Assembly: GCA_963786295.1 (NCBI GenBank)
Contig: CAWAYV010000011.1
Span: 62,001 to 126,000, forward strand
Reading direction: 5' to 3'
Length of the DNA: 64,000 nucleotides
Source: JACCZX01 sp963786295
Lineage (GTDB): Bacteria; Pseudomonadota; Gammaproteobacteria; Burkholderiales; Burkholderiaceae_F
The notes below the pieces were generated by a model that saw only the letters and a program-made list of their open reading frames with translations, was not told where the DNA came from and searched no databases. Position 1 is the first letter of the stretch, and every line of letters begins with the position of its first letter. Made by a program: the position numbers and the translations under genes. This document shows, piece by piece, positions 11,268 to 19,100 of the stretch.

Positions 11268-11306
11268 AACTGCGGCGCTGGAGCGCGGCATCAGATATAC
11301 TTATCG

Positions 11307-11332
11307 GCTTCGCTTTGTTGGCGAAGCGTTTT
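11307..11332 (+). terminator. Intrinsic terminator at the end of the S10 operon
   Basis: A perfect 7-bp stem (11307-11313 with 11321-11327) with a 7-base loop is followed by GTTTTA. It lies in the 156-base rpsQ-rplN gap, the same place where the S10 and spc operons are separated in E. coli. The rest of this gap, up to 11423, shows no gene; a spc promoter would be expected here but I could not single one out. Confidence 0.6.
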
Positions 11333-11423
11333 ACATCCCGAACGGGACCCAAGACTGACCGCACGCGCAAGCAAAGCGGGTCAAGTTGGGAAAAGTGGGC
11401 AACTAGGGCCGGCGAACTAAAAC

Positions 11424-11792
11424 ATGATTCAAATGCAATCGATGCTCGACGTCGCCGACAACACGGGCGCGCGTTCTGTCATGTGCATCAAAGTGTTGGG
11501 TGGATCCAAGCGTCGCTACGCCGGCATTGGCGATGTGATCAAAGTGACGGTCAAAGAAGCTGCGCCACGCGGTCGGGTAAAAAAAGGTGAGGTCTACAGC
11601 GCGGTGGTTGTGCGCACGGCCAAGGGATTGCGGCGCGGCGATGGCTCCGCAATCAAGTTTGACGGCAACGCCGCGGTGCTGCTCAACGCCAAGCTCGAGC
11701 CGATCGGCACTCGCATTTTTGGTCCGGTGACACGTGAGCTGCGCACCGAGCGCTTCATGAAGATCGTCTCGCTGGCTCCTGAGGTGTTGTAA
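11424..11792 (+). CDS. rplN: 50S ribosomal protein L14
   Basis: L14 (122 aa) lies at the subunit interface. It begins MIQMQSMLDVADNTGARSVMCIKVLGGSKRRYAGIGD, the family signature, and ends in the conserved FMKIVSLAPEVL. It is the first gene of the spc operon. Intact. Confidence 0.98.
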   Translation: MIQMQSMLDVADNTGARSVMCIKVLGGSKRRYAGIGDVIKVTVKEAAPRGRVKKGEVYSAVVVRTAKGLRRGDGSAIKFDGNAAVLLNAKLEPIGTRIFGPVTRELRTERFMKIVSLAPEVL

Positions 11793-11815
11793 AGAATTAG
11801 CAGGAACAAAGAGAG

Positions 11816-12193
11816 ATGGAACGAATTCGCAAGGGCGACGAGGTCATCGTCATTACCGGCAGGGATAAGGGCAAGCGCGGTGTCGTGCTGGACCGTGTTG
11901 GCGCTTCGCGTCTGATGGTCGAAGGCATCAATGTCGTCAAGAAACACACACGTCCGAATCCGATGAAGAACGTCACCGGCGGCATCGTTGACAAGACGAT
12001 GTCGATAGATCGCAGCAACGTGATGCTGTTTGATCCTGCCACTGGCAAGGGTGGCCGTATCCAGATCAAGGAGACGGACGGCACGCGCGTGCGCGTATTC
12101 AAGGGCAACGGCAATCTGGTCGGTCAGTCGAGCGCGGGCAAGCCCGCCAAGAAGGCGGCGACCAAGGCCAAGAAGAAGGCGGCTGGAGGCTAA
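11816..12193 (+). CDS. rplX: 50S ribosomal protein L24 with Lys/Ala tail
   Basis: L24 (125 aa) is an assembly-initiating 50S protein with a KOW motif, seen here as IRKGDEVIVITGRDKGKRGVV at the N terminus. The usual protein is about 105 residues. Here the last ~20 residues are SSAGKPAKKAATKAKKKAAGG, a basic Lys/Ala tail like those of L15 and S3 in this window. Its stop TAA overlaps the first ATG of rplE. Confidence 0.96.
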   Translation: MERIRKGDEVIVITGRDKGKRGVVLDRVGASRLMVEGINVVKKHTRPNPMKNVTGGIVDKTMSIDRSNVMLFDPATGKGGRIQIKETDGTRVRVFKGNGNLVGQSSAGKPAKKAATKAKKKAAGG

Positions 12194-12195
12194 TG

Positions 12196-12736
12196 ATGGC
12201 GCGTTTGCATGACCAGTACCGCGAGAAGGTTGTGCCGGAGCTGGTTCAAAAGTTCGGCTACAAGAGCTGTGATGGAGGTGCCTCGCATCACGAAGATCAC
12301 GCTGAATATGGGTGTCGGCGACGCGGTTAACGACAAGAAAAACATCGATATGGCGGTGGCCGATCTGACCAAGATCGCCGGGCAGAAGCCGGTGGTGACC
12401 AAGTCGCGCAAGGCAATCGCCAATTTCAAGATTCGCGAGAACCTGGCGATCGGCACGATGGTGACTCTGCGCGGACAGCGGATGTACGAGTTTCTGGACC
12501 GCCTGGTCACGGTAGCGTTTCCGCGCGTGCGCGATTTTCGCGGCGTGTCCGGTCGCGCGTTCGACGGTCGCGGCAATTACAACATCGGCATCAAGGAGCA
12601 GATCATTTTCCCCGAGATCGAATACGACAAGATCGACAAGCTGCGGGGACTCAACATCAGTATTACCACCACGGCAAAGACGGATGACGAAGCCAAGGCG
12701 CTGCTCGCCGCCTTCCGCTTTCCGTTTAGAAACTAG
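12196..12736 (+). CDS. rplE: 50S ribosomal protein L5 (one-base frameshift)
   Basis: L5 contacts 5S rRNA and P-site tRNA. The ATG at 12196 (or 12193, which overlaps the rplX stop) opens ARLHDQYREKVVPELVQKFGYKS, the family N terminus. The continuation VMEVPRITKITLNMGVGDAVNDKK lies in the next frame. Removing one base in AGCTGTGATG near 12271 joins them to give 179 residues, exactly the E. coli length. Downstream motifs RGQRMYEFLDRL and RDFRGVSGRAFDGRGNYNIGI are intact. No frame on its own encodes a full protein. Confidence 0.93.
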
Positions 12737-12746
12737 GGGTCCTTAA

Positions 12747-13052
12747 TTGGCCAAACTCTCTTTGGTAAATCGCGAAGCCAAGCGCGTCGCAACGGTCAAA
12801 AAATTCGCCGCTAGGCGGACCGAGCTCAAAGCCATCATCGGCGATCAGACGCGCTCGATGGAAGACCGGATGGATGCGATGAGGCAATTGCAGGCACTGC
12901 CGCGTAATGCGAGCCCGACGCGGTTGCGCAACCGGTGCGAAATGACGGGCCGCCCGCGCGGGACATTCCGCAAGTTCGGGCTGGCGCGCGCGAAGATCCG
13001 CGAAGCGGCGATGCGTGGCGACATTCCTGGCCTGGTCAAGGCCAGCTGGTAA
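12747..13052 (+). CDS. rpsN: 30S ribosomal protein S14
   Basis: S14 (101 aa), long zinc-free form, is part of the 30S head. It starts with TTG at 12747 (MAKLSLVNREAKR) and has the C-terminal signature RNRCEMTGRPRGTFRKFGLAR. The zinc-binding CxxC pairs of the short form are absent. The TTG start follows a GGGTCC context; no ATG fits the conserved N terminus. Confidence 0.96.
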   Translation: MAKLSLVNREAKRVATVKKFAARRTELKAIIGDQTRSMEDRMDAMRQLQALPRNASPTRLRNRCEMTGRPRGTFRKFGLARAKIREAAMRGDIPGLVKASW

Positions 13053-13067
13053 GCGAGGAGATCGACA

Positions 13068-13472
13068 ATGAGTATGAGTGATCCGATCGCCGACATGCTG
13101 ACCCGCATTCGCAATGCGCAGGGGGTCGAAAAGGTCGATGTGACGATGCCGGCTTCGAAGCTGAAGGTGGCCATCGCCGAGGTCTTGAAGGACGAAGGCT
13201 ATATCGATGGCTTTGAAGTGGTAAAAGGCGACGCAAACCCGCCCAAGCCCGAGCTTCGCATTGGCTTGAAGTATTACGCGGGCCGTCCGGTCATCGAGCG
13301 TCTGGAGCGTGTGTCGCGTCCAGGGCTTCGGATCTACAAAGGCCGCAGCGACATTCCGCAAGTGATGAATGGCTTGGGTGTGGCGATCGTATCGACGTCG
13401 CGCGGCGTGATGACCGATCGCAAGGCGCGCACCGAGGGCGTCGGCGGCGAAGTGATCTGCTACGTCGCATAG
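13068..13472 (+). CDS. rpsH: 30S ribosomal protein S8
   Basis: S8 (134 aa, or 132 from the second ATG at 13074) is a central primary 16S rRNA binder and the autoregulator of the spc operon in E. coli. It starts MSMSDPIADMLTRIRNAQ and ends in the conserved GVMTDRKARTEGVGGEVICYVA. An AGGAGA site precedes the first ATG. Intact. Confidence 0.97.
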   Translation: MSMSDPIADMLTRIRNAQGVEKVDVTMPASKLKVAIAEVLKDEGYIDGFEVVKGDANPPKPELRIGLKYYAGRPVIERLERVSRPGLRIYKGRSDIPQVMNGLGVAIVSTSRGVMTDRKARTEGVGGEVICYVA

Positions 13473-13494
13473 AAAAAGACAGAGGAAATTGCGA

Positions 13495-14028
13495 ATGTCT
13501 CGAATCGCAAGAATTCCGGTGAGGGTCGACAAGGGCGTCGACGTTCAAGTGGCGGCCAACGAGATTACGGTCAAGGGTCCGCTTGGAACGCTGAAGCAGC
13601 GTAAGGCCGGAAACGTCGACGTCAGCGTGGCCAATGGCGAAGTCAGTTTTGCGGCCAGCGACGAGTCGCGCGAGGCACGCGCGATGAGCGGCACGATGCG
13701 CGCCCTGGTCGCCGGCATGGTGCAGGGCGTCTCGAAGGGATTCGAGCGCCGGCTGTCGTTGGTGGGAGTCGGTTATCGCGCGCAGGCGCAGGGTGACAAG
13801 CTCAATCTGTCTCTCGGGTTTTCGCATCCGGTCGTGCATCAGATGCCGGCCGGTGTGAAATGCGAGACGCCGACGCAAACCGAGATTGTGATCAAAGGAT
13901 CTGACAAGCAGAAAGTCGGGCAAGTCGCAGCCGAAGTGCGCGGCTATAAGCCGCCGGAGCCGTACAAAGGCAAGGGTGTGCGGTATGTCGGCGAGGCGGT
14001 CATCATCAAAGAGACCAAGAAAAAGTAA
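13495..14028 (+). CDS. rplF: 50S ribosomal protein L6
   Basis: L6 (177 aa) lies near the GTPase-associated region of the 50S. It begins MSRIARIPVRVDKGVDV, and the ATG at 13495 has a clear GAGGAAA site. The C-terminal signature VRGYKPPEPYKGKGVRYVGEAV is present. A TTG two codons upstream is in frame but has no family support. Intact. Confidence 0.97.
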   Translation: MSRIARIPVRVDKGVDVQVAANEITVKGPLGTLKQRKAGNVDVSVANGEVSFAASDESREARAMSGTMRALVAGMVQGVSKGFERRLSLVGVGYRAQAQGDKLNLSLGFSHPVVHQMPAGVKCETPTQTEIVIKGSDKQKVGQVAAEVRGYKPPEPYKGKGVRYVGEAVIIKETKKK

Positions 14029-14043
14029 GGCGCGAGACTCAAC

Positions 14044-14412
14044 ATGATGCAGAAAAAGGAATCTCGTTTACGCCGGTCGCGCGCAACGCGTGTGCGTATC
14101 GGGCTGCAGAAGGCCGACCGGTTGACCGTAAGCCGAACCAATTCGCATATCTATGCGAGCGTGATTTCCGGCGCAGACGGCAAGGTGTTGTGCTCGGCCT
14201 CGACGCTCGAAGCCGAGGTGCGCAATCAGTTGGCCTCAGTGAAGGGCAAGGGCGGCAACGTCAGCGCGGCGAAGCTGGTCGGCACGCGCCTCGCCGCGAA
14301 GGCAAAGGCGGCGGGCGTGGAAAGTGTTGCGTTCGACCGCGCTGGTTATCGGTTCCATGGCCGCGTAAAAGCGCTGGCCGAAGCCGCTCGCGAAGCAGGC
14401 TTGAAGTTCTAG
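14044..14412 (+). CDS. rplR: 50S ribosomal protein L18
   Basis: L18 (122 aa) binds 5S rRNA in the central protuberance. It starts MMQKKESRLRRSRATRVRI and has the C-terminal signature VAFDRAGYRFHGRVKALAEAAREAGLKF. Part of the spc operon. Intact. Confidence 0.97.
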   Translation: MMQKKESRLRRSRATRVRIGLQKADRLTVSRTNSHIYASVISGADGKVLCSASTLEAEVRNQLASVKGKGGNVSAAKLVGTRLAAKAKAAGVESVAFDRAGYRFHGRVKALAEAAREAGLKF

Positions 14413-14421
14413 GAGACAAAA

Positions 14422-14943
14422 TTGGCACGATTTCAGCCCAAGGGCGTCAATACCGAAGACCGCGACGACGGCATCAAGGAAAAGATGATTGCGGTCAACC
14501 GCGTGACCAAGGTGGTCAAGGGCGGCCGCATTCTTGGTTTTGCAGCCCTGACGGTCGTCGGCGACGGCGACGGTCGGATCGGGATGGGCAAGGGAAAGTC
14601 GCGCGAAGTGCCGGTCGCCGTGCAAAAGGCGATGGAGCGCGCACGGCGTGGCATGGCTCGCATTCCGCTGAAGAGCGGAACAGTGCATCACCTGGTCGAA
14701 GGCAAGCATGGAGCGTCACGCGTGTTGCTGTCGCCGGCGGCTGATGGGACGGGAGTGATCGCCGGTGGACCGATGCGCGCGGTGTTCGACGTGATGGGTG
14801 TGCGCAATGTCGTTGCCAAGTCGCACGGCTCGACCAATCCGTACAACCTAGTTCGTGCCACGCTCAACGCGCTCGAAAAATTGCGGACGCCGTCGGAAAT
14901 CGCGGCCAAACGCGGCAAGTCTGTTGAAGAAATTTTGGGCTAA
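14422..14943 (+). CDS. rpsE: 30S ribosomal protein S5
   Basis: S5 (173 aa) helps form the mRNA entry channel and affects decoding fidelity. It starts with TTG at 14422 behind an AGGAGA site and encodes MARFQPKGVNTEDRDDGIKEKMIAVNRVTKVVKGGR. The GDGDGRIGMGKGKSREVPVAV motif and the NVVAKSHGSTNPYNLVRA C-terminal block are conserved. Intact. Confidence 0.97.
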   Translation: MARFQPKGVNTEDRDDGIKEKMIAVNRVTKVVKGGRILGFAALTVVGDGDGRIGMGKGKSREVPVAVQKAMERARRGMARIPLKSGTVHHLVEGKHGASRVLLSPAADGTGVIAGGPMRAVFDVMGVRNVVAKSHGSTNPYNLVRATLNALEKLRTPSEIAAKRGKSVEEILG

Positions 14944-14953
14944 GGACACGGCA

Positions 14954-15151
14954 ATGGCTGGGAAAAAAACCGTTAACGAGAAGAAGGTGCGAGTGAAACT
15001 CGTTAAAAGTGCCGTATCCGCCAATAGGGCGCACCAAGCGACGGTGCGCGGACTTGGCCTGAAGCGCATGCATCAGACGCGCGAGCTGGAAGACACGCCG
15101 GCGGTGCGCGGAATGATTAACAAAGTTTCGTTCCTGGTGAAGGTTGTCTGA
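14954..15151 (+). CDS. rpmD: 50S ribosomal protein L30
   Basis: L30 (65 aa) is a small 50S protein. The ATG at 14954 follows a TAAGGACACG context and gives MAGKKTVNEKKVRVKLVKS; the signature ATVRGLGLKRMHQTRELEDTPAVRGMINKVSFLVKV follows in one run of conserved blocks. Its stop overlaps the rplO ATG (TGATG), so translation is likely coupled. Confidence 0.95.
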   Translation: MAGKKTVNEKKVRVKLVKSAVSANRAHQATVRGLGLKRMHQTRELEDTPAVRGMINKVSFLVKVV

Positions 15152-15756
15152 TGCGTCTGAACAATCTGAAACCCGGCGCCGGCAGCAAGAGTGCGCGCCA
15201 TCGCGTCGGGCGCGGCATCGGCTCGGGCTGGGGCAAGACGGCGGGCCGCGGGCATAAGGGCCAGAAATCCCGTGCGGGCGGGTTTCATAAGGTCGGCTTC
15301 GAAGGCGGCCAGATGCCGCTGCATCGTCGCTTGCCGAAGCGTGGCTTTACGTCGCGCTCCCGCCGCTACGTCGATGTCGTTCGACTCAGTGACTTGCAAA
15401 GGCTTGGACTCGCCGAAGTGGATCTAAGTGTGTTGAAGCAGGCTGGCATCGTGTCGGCATTGGCGCTCGACGCGCGCATCGTCAAGTCGGGTGAGTTGTC
15501 GACCAAAGTCAGTGTGCGCGGCATCGGCGTCACGAAGGGCGCGAAAGCGGCGATTGAAGCGGCCGGCGGTTCGCTGGTCGATCAGCCGGTCCAAGCCGAC
15601 AGCAAACCGACGAAAAAGGCCGTGGAGAAAGAAAAGGCCGTGGAGAAAGCCGCAAAAATAGCGGCGAAGACAGCGGCGAAGGAGTCGCCAAAAGATTCGG
15701 CCAAGGAAACGGGCAACAAGCCGCGCAAGCAAAAGAAGAGTGCGGAAGGTAGCTAG
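15151..15756 (+). CDS. rplO: 50S ribosomal protein L15 with long Lys/Ala-rich tail
   Basis: L15 is a late-assembly 50S protein. The first ~145 residues are standard: MRLNNLKPGAGSKSARHRVGRGIGSGWGKTAGRGHKGQ and GGQMPLHRRLPKRGF. The protein then continues to 201 residues, against 143-150 usually. The extra ~55 residues are low complexity and rich in Lys and Ala (VEKEKAVEKAAKIAAKTAAKES), reminiscent of histone-H1-like tails. The frame is uninterrupted, and the ATG overlaps the rpmD stop. Confidence 0.96.
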   Translation: MRLNNLKPGAGSKSARHRVGRGIGSGWGKTAGRGHKGQKSRAGGFHKVGFEGGQMPLHRRLPKRGFTSRSRRYVDVVRLSDLQRLGLAEVDLSVLKQAGIVSALALDARIVKSGELSTKVSVRGIGVTKGAKAAIEAAGGSLVDQPVQADSKPTKKAVEKEKAVEKAAKIAAKTAAKESPKDSAKETGNKPRKQKKSAEGS

Positions 15757-15764
15757 GAAAAATC

Positions 15765-17099
15765 GTGGCGACGAGCCTGCCCAACACGTTAGGCAACACC
15801 GGAAAATATGGCGACCTCAAACGGCGCCTGATCTTCCTGTTGCTGGCGCTCGTCGTCTACCGGGTCGGCACGCATATTCCGGTGCCGGGAATCGACCCGG
15901 ATCAGTTGCGGCAGCTGTTTAACAGCCAGCAAGGCGGCATCCTTGGGCTGTTCAATATGTTCTCCGGTGGCGCGCTGTCGCGCTTCTCGGTGCTCGCGCT
16001 GGGGATCATGCCGTACATATCGGCGTCGATCATCATGCAGATGATGACCTACGTGATGCCCTCGATGGAAGCGCTGCGCAAGGAAGGCGAATCGGGGCGC
16101 CGCAAAATCACGCAGTACACGCGCTACGGAACGTTGGCGCTGGCGATTTTTCAGGCGATCGGAATTTCGGTCGCGATCGAGTCGCAGGCCAATCTGGTGA
16201 TCGATCCGGGCCTGATGTTCCGCTTCGTCTGTGTCACTTCGTTGGTGACCGGCACGATGTTCCTGATGTGGCTCGGCGAGCAGATCACCGAACGCGGGCT
16301 TGGCAACGGCATTTCTATCCTGATTTTCGCCGGCATTGTTGCCGGCTTACCGACCGCGATCGGTGGACTATTTGAATTGGTTCGCACCGGCGGTTTGTCT
16401 CCGCTGGCAGCGCTTTTCATCATCGCGCTGATTGTCGCGGTCACCGCGTTTGTCGTGTTCGTCGAGCGCGGGCAGCGCAAGATCACGGTGAATTACGCCA
16501 AGCGTCAGGTCGGCAACAAGGTCTACGGCGGCCAAAGCTCGTTTTTGCCGTTGAAGCTGAACATGTCGGGCGTGATTCCACCGATTTTTGCGTCGTCGTT
16601 GATCCTGTTTCCGGCAACGCTCGCCAGCTGGTTCACGACGGGTGACGCCACGCTGTGGATTCGCGACCTGGCCGCCGCGCTGTCACCCGGTCAGCCGCTG
16701 TACATGTTTCTGTACGCGGCACTGATCATATTTTTCTGCTTTTTCTACACCGCGCTCGTGTTCAACAGCAAGGAAACGGCGGACAACCTGAAAAAGAGCG
16801 GGGCCTTCGTGCCGGGGATTCGCCCGGGTGAGCAAACGGGTCGCTATATCGACCGCATCCTGATGCGCTTGACCTTGGCCGGCGCGATTTACATCACGTT
16901 TGTCTGCCTGGTGCCCGAATTCTTGAACGCGCGCTTTTCGGTGCCATTTTATTTCGGCGGCACGTCGCTGCTGATTGTTGTCGTCGTGACGATGGATTTC
17001 ATGGCGCAGGTGCAGGCCTATTTGATGACGCATCAATACGAATCACTGCTGAAGAAAGCTAACTTCAAGGGTTTTGGCCCGGGCCAGTTGCCGCGCTGA
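15765..17099 (+). CDS. secY: Protein translocase subunit SecY
   Basis: SecY (444 aa) is the channel subunit of the SecYEG inner-membrane translocon. It starts with GTG at 15765 and encodes MATSLPNTLGNTGKYGDLKRR, followed by ten hydrophobic segments. Family motifs seen: GIMPYISASIIMQ, GNGISILIFAGI, and the cytoplasmic loop RRKITVNYAKRQVGNKVYGGQSS-like region. Length is normal. Its stop overlaps the infA ATG. It is at its usual place in the spc operon. Confidence 0.97.
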   Translation: MATSLPNTLGNTGKYGDLKRRLIFLLLALVVYRVGTHIPVPGIDPDQLRQLFNSQQGGILGLFNMFSGGALSRFSVLALGIMPYISASIIMQMMTYVMPSMEALRKEGESGRRKITQYTRYGTLALAIFQAIGISVAIESQANLVIDPGLMFRFVCVTSLVTGTMFLMWLGEQITERGLGNGISILIFAGIVAGLPTAIGGLFELVRTGGLSPLAALFIIALIVAVTAFVVFVERGQRKITVNYAKRQVGNKVYGGQSSFLPLKLNMSGVIPPIFASSLILFPATLASWFTTGDATLWIRDLAAALSPGQPLYMFLYAALIIFFCFFYTALVFNSKETADNLKKSGAFVPGIRPGEQTGRYIDRILMRLTLAGAIYITFVCLVPEFLNARFSVPFYFGGTSLLIVVVVTMDFMAQVQAYLMTHQYESLLKKANFKGFGPGQLPR

Positions 17100-17317
17100 T
17101 GTCGAAGGACGACGCGATTCAGATGCAGGGGGAGATTCTGGAGAATCTTCCGAACGCGACATTTCGAGTAAAGCTGGAAAACGGGCACGTAGTGTTGGGA
17201 CATATTTCTGGAAAGATGCGCATGCACTACATCCGCATCCTGCCGGGCGACAAGGTCACGGTGGAACTGACGCCATACGATCTGTCGCGAGCGCGCATAG
17301 TGTTTCGTGCCAAATAG
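17099..17317 (+). CDS. infA: Translation initiation factor IF-1
   Basis: IF-1 (72 aa) is an OB-fold protein that occupies the A site during initiation. It has EILENLPNATFRVKLENGHVVLGHISGKMRM and ends LTPYDLSRARIVFRAK, all conserved. The ATG overlaps the secY stop (TGATG). An infA copy in the ribosomal cluster is usual in betaproteobacteria. Confidence 0.97.
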   Translation: MSKDDAIQMQGEILENLPNATFRVKLENGHVVLGHISGKMRMHYIRILPGDKVTVELTPYDLSRARIVFRAK

Positions 17318-17334
17318 GGCACGTGGAGATTCAA

Positions 17335-17448
17335 ATGAAAGTGATGGCTTCCGTAAAGAAAATGTGCCGCAAGTGCAAGGTCATCAAGCGCAAGCGCGTG
17401 GTGCGGGTGATTTGCACCGATCCGCGTCATAAACAGCGGCAAGGATAG
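17335..17448 (+). CDS. rpmJ: 50S ribosomal protein L36
   Basis: L36 (37 aa) is the smallest 50S protein. It reads MKVMASVKKMCRKCKVIKRK and ends DPRHKQRQG, with the Cys-Cys-Cys-His zinc ribbon residues (CRKC, IC, H) seen. The ATG at 17335 follows a TGGAGA site. Gene order infA-rpmJ-rpsM is standard. Confidence 0.95.
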   Translation: MKVMASVKKMCRKCKVIKRKRVVRVICTDPRHKQRQG

Positions 17449-17457
17449 GAGAGGACG

Positions 17458-17832
17458 ATGGCTCGTATCGCCGGCATCAACATTCCGCCGCATCAGCACG
17501 CCGATATCGGCTTGACGTCGATCTACGGTATCGGCCGCGCACGGGCGCGCGCCATCCTGGACGCTGCCGGGGTTCCGTACGACAAGAAGGTCAAGGAGCT
17601 GAATGACGCTGAGGTGGAGCGCATTCGCGAGGCGATGGGACGCGCAACGGTCGAAGGTGACCTGCGGCGCGAAGTTCAACTCTCGATCAAGCGTCTGATC
17701 GATCTTGGCACGTATCGCGGTGTTCGGCATCGGCGCGGCTTACCGGTCCGCGGTCAACGAACCCGCACCAACGCGCGTACACGCAAAGGCCCACGCAAGG
17801 CCGGCGTATCGCTGAAAAAAGCAGCCGTATAG
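17458..17832 (+). CDS. rpsM: 30S ribosomal protein S13
   Basis: S13 (124 aa) contacts P-site tRNA and the 50S central protuberance. It begins MARIAGINIPPHQHADIGLTSIYGIGR and carries the C-terminal RHRRGLPVRGQRTRTNARTRKGPRK. First gene of the alpha operon; an AGGAGAGG site precedes it. Intact. Confidence 0.97.
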   Translation: MARIAGINIPPHQHADIGLTSIYGIGRARARAILDAAGVPYDKKVKELNDAEVERIREAMGRATVEGDLRREVQLSIKRLIDLGTYRGVRHRRGLPVRGQRTRTNARTRKGPRKAGVSLKKAAV

Positions 17833-17840
17833 GAAAATAG

Positions 17841-18254
17841 ATGGCGAAAGCTCCTTCCCCACAACAAGTCGCTGCTCAGCAGCGTGCGCGCAAGAAGATC
17901 AAGAAAGTCGTCTCCGACGGCATCGCGCACGTGCACGCGTCGTTTAACAACACGATCATCACGATCACCGATCGGCAGGGCAACACGCTGTCGTGGGCGA
18001 CATCGGGTGGGGCCGGCTTCAAAGGCTCTCGCAAATCAACCCCGTTTGCCGCGCAGGTTGCTGCTGAAACAGCCGGGCGCGCAGCACAGGAGCACGGCAT
18101 CAAGAATCTCGATGTACGCATTACCGGACCTGGTCCGGGCCGCGAGTCGTCAGTGCGGGCATTGAATGCGATCGGTATTCGTGTTTCATCGATTCAGGAC
18201 ATCACACCGGTACCGCATAACGGCGTGCGTCCACCCAAGCGTCGCAGGGTGTAG
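17841..18254 (+). CDS. rpsK: 30S ribosomal protein S11
   Basis: S11 (137 aa) forms the platform near the mRNA exit. Conserved segments seen: VHASFNNTIITITDRQGNTLSWATSGGAGFKGSRKSTPFAAQVAAE in one region and the end DITPVPHNGVRPPKRRRV. The N terminus has a short basic extension typical of betaproteobacteria. Intact. Confidence 0.97.
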   Translation: MAKAPSPQQVAAQQRARKKIKKVVSDGIAHVHASFNNTIITITDRQGNTLSWATSGGAGFKGSRKSTPFAAQVAAETAGRAAQEHGIKNLDVRITGPGPGRESSVRALNAIGIRVSSIQDITPVPHNGVRPPKRRRV

Positions 18255-18274
18255 CTCACGCGGCGATAACCACT

Positions 18275-18315
18275 GTCTGCATGACCGATGCAGACTTAAT
18301 GCGGCAATAGCCGCA
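18275..18315 (+). promoter_or_regulatory. Two hairpins upstream of rpsD
   Basis: A perfect 8-bp stem (18275-18282 with 18288-18295, loop GACCG) is followed by a perfect 6-bp stem (18300-18305 with 18310-18315, loop AATA). They fill the rpsK-rpsD gap and end 19 bases before the rpsD GTG. S4 is the alpha-operon autoregulator in E. coli, acting there upstream of rpsM, so a role in S4 feedback here is a hypothesis. Confidence 0.45.
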
Positions 18316-18334
18316 GGATCATTGAGGAAAGATA

Positions 18335-18958
18335 GTGGCTCGTTACACAGGACCTAAATTAAAGCTTTCGCGTCGCGAAGGCACCGATCTGTTTTTGAAG
18401 AGCTCGCGCCGCGCTTTCGATTCGAAAGCCAAGGCCGATAGCAAACCAGGTCAGCATGGGCGTATCTCGGGTGCGCGCCAATCGGATTACGGCACGCAGT
18501 TGCGCGAGAAGCAGAAGTTGAAGCGCATGTACGGAGTGCTCGAGCGCCAGTTTCGGCGTTACTACCAGGAGGCGTCGAGCCGCAAGGGCAATACTGGCGA
18601 GCATTTGATCATGCTGCTCGAATCCCGGCTGGACAACGTTGTGTACCGGATGGGCTTCGGCGCGACGCGCGCCGAGGCGCGGCAGTTGGTGTCGCATCGG
18701 GCGATCACGATTAACGGCGATACTGCGGGCATTCCTTCGATGCGCGTGCGCGCCGGCGATCTGGTCGCGGTGCGTGAAAAAGCGCGCAAACAGGGTCGTA
18801 TCACCGAAGCGCTGACGCTGGCAGGCCAGACCGGGTTTCCATCGTGGGTCGATGTCGACACGACCAAATTGGAAGGTAAATTCAAGTCGGCTCCCGAGCG
18901 CGGCGACGTCGCGCAGGACGTTAATGAATCGTTAGTAGTTGAGCTTTACTCGAGATAA
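18335..18958 (+). CDS. rpsD: 30S ribosomal protein S4
   Basis: S4 (207 aa) is a primary 16S rRNA binder and helps unwind mRNA at the entry tunnel. It starts with GTG at 18335 (MARYTGPKLKLSRREGTDLFLKS) after a GAGGAAA site. The S4 RNA-binding domain RLDNVVYRMGFGATRAEARQLVSHRAITINGD is evident. Intact and of usual length. Confidence 0.97.
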   Translation: MARYTGPKLKLSRREGTDLFLKSSRRAFDSKAKADSKPGQHGRISGARQSDYGTQLREKQKLKRMYGVLERQFRRYYQEASSRKGNTGEHLIMLLESRLDNVVYRMGFGATRAEARQLVSHRAITINGDTAGIPSMRVRAGDLVAVREKARKQGRITEALTLAGQTGFPSWVDVDTTKLEGKFKSAPERGDVAQDVNESLVVELYSR

Positions 18959-18970
18959 GAGTTCGTTAGA

Positions 18971-19047
18971 CCGCCGGTGTCGCGACACCGGCGGCAACCG
19001 AAATTTCTGGGATCAGTTAGGGGCAGCTGGTCCGTCATAAGCGCCCC
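18971..19047 (+). promoter_or_regulatory. Palindrome and second stem in the rpsD-rpoA spacer
   Basis: A perfect 10-11 bp inverted repeat (18971-18981 with 18984-18994) lies 12 bases after the rpsD stop. A second, longer-range 5-bp pairing (19020-19024 with 19043-19047) follows. No U-tract follows either stem, so read-through into rpoA is likely and the structures may adjust the ratio of r-protein to polymerase subunit synthesis. Confidence 0.45.
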
Positions 19048-19100
19048 GGTAATCAGCCTTATCGGCGTAACGAGCTGAGGGTATTGAAAGGATCGTCATC

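Noticed and set aside
12726..13532. 268-codon reverse-strand frame opposite rpsN and rpsH
   Set aside because: Overlaps confirmed ribosomal genes; composition is typical of an antisense frame.
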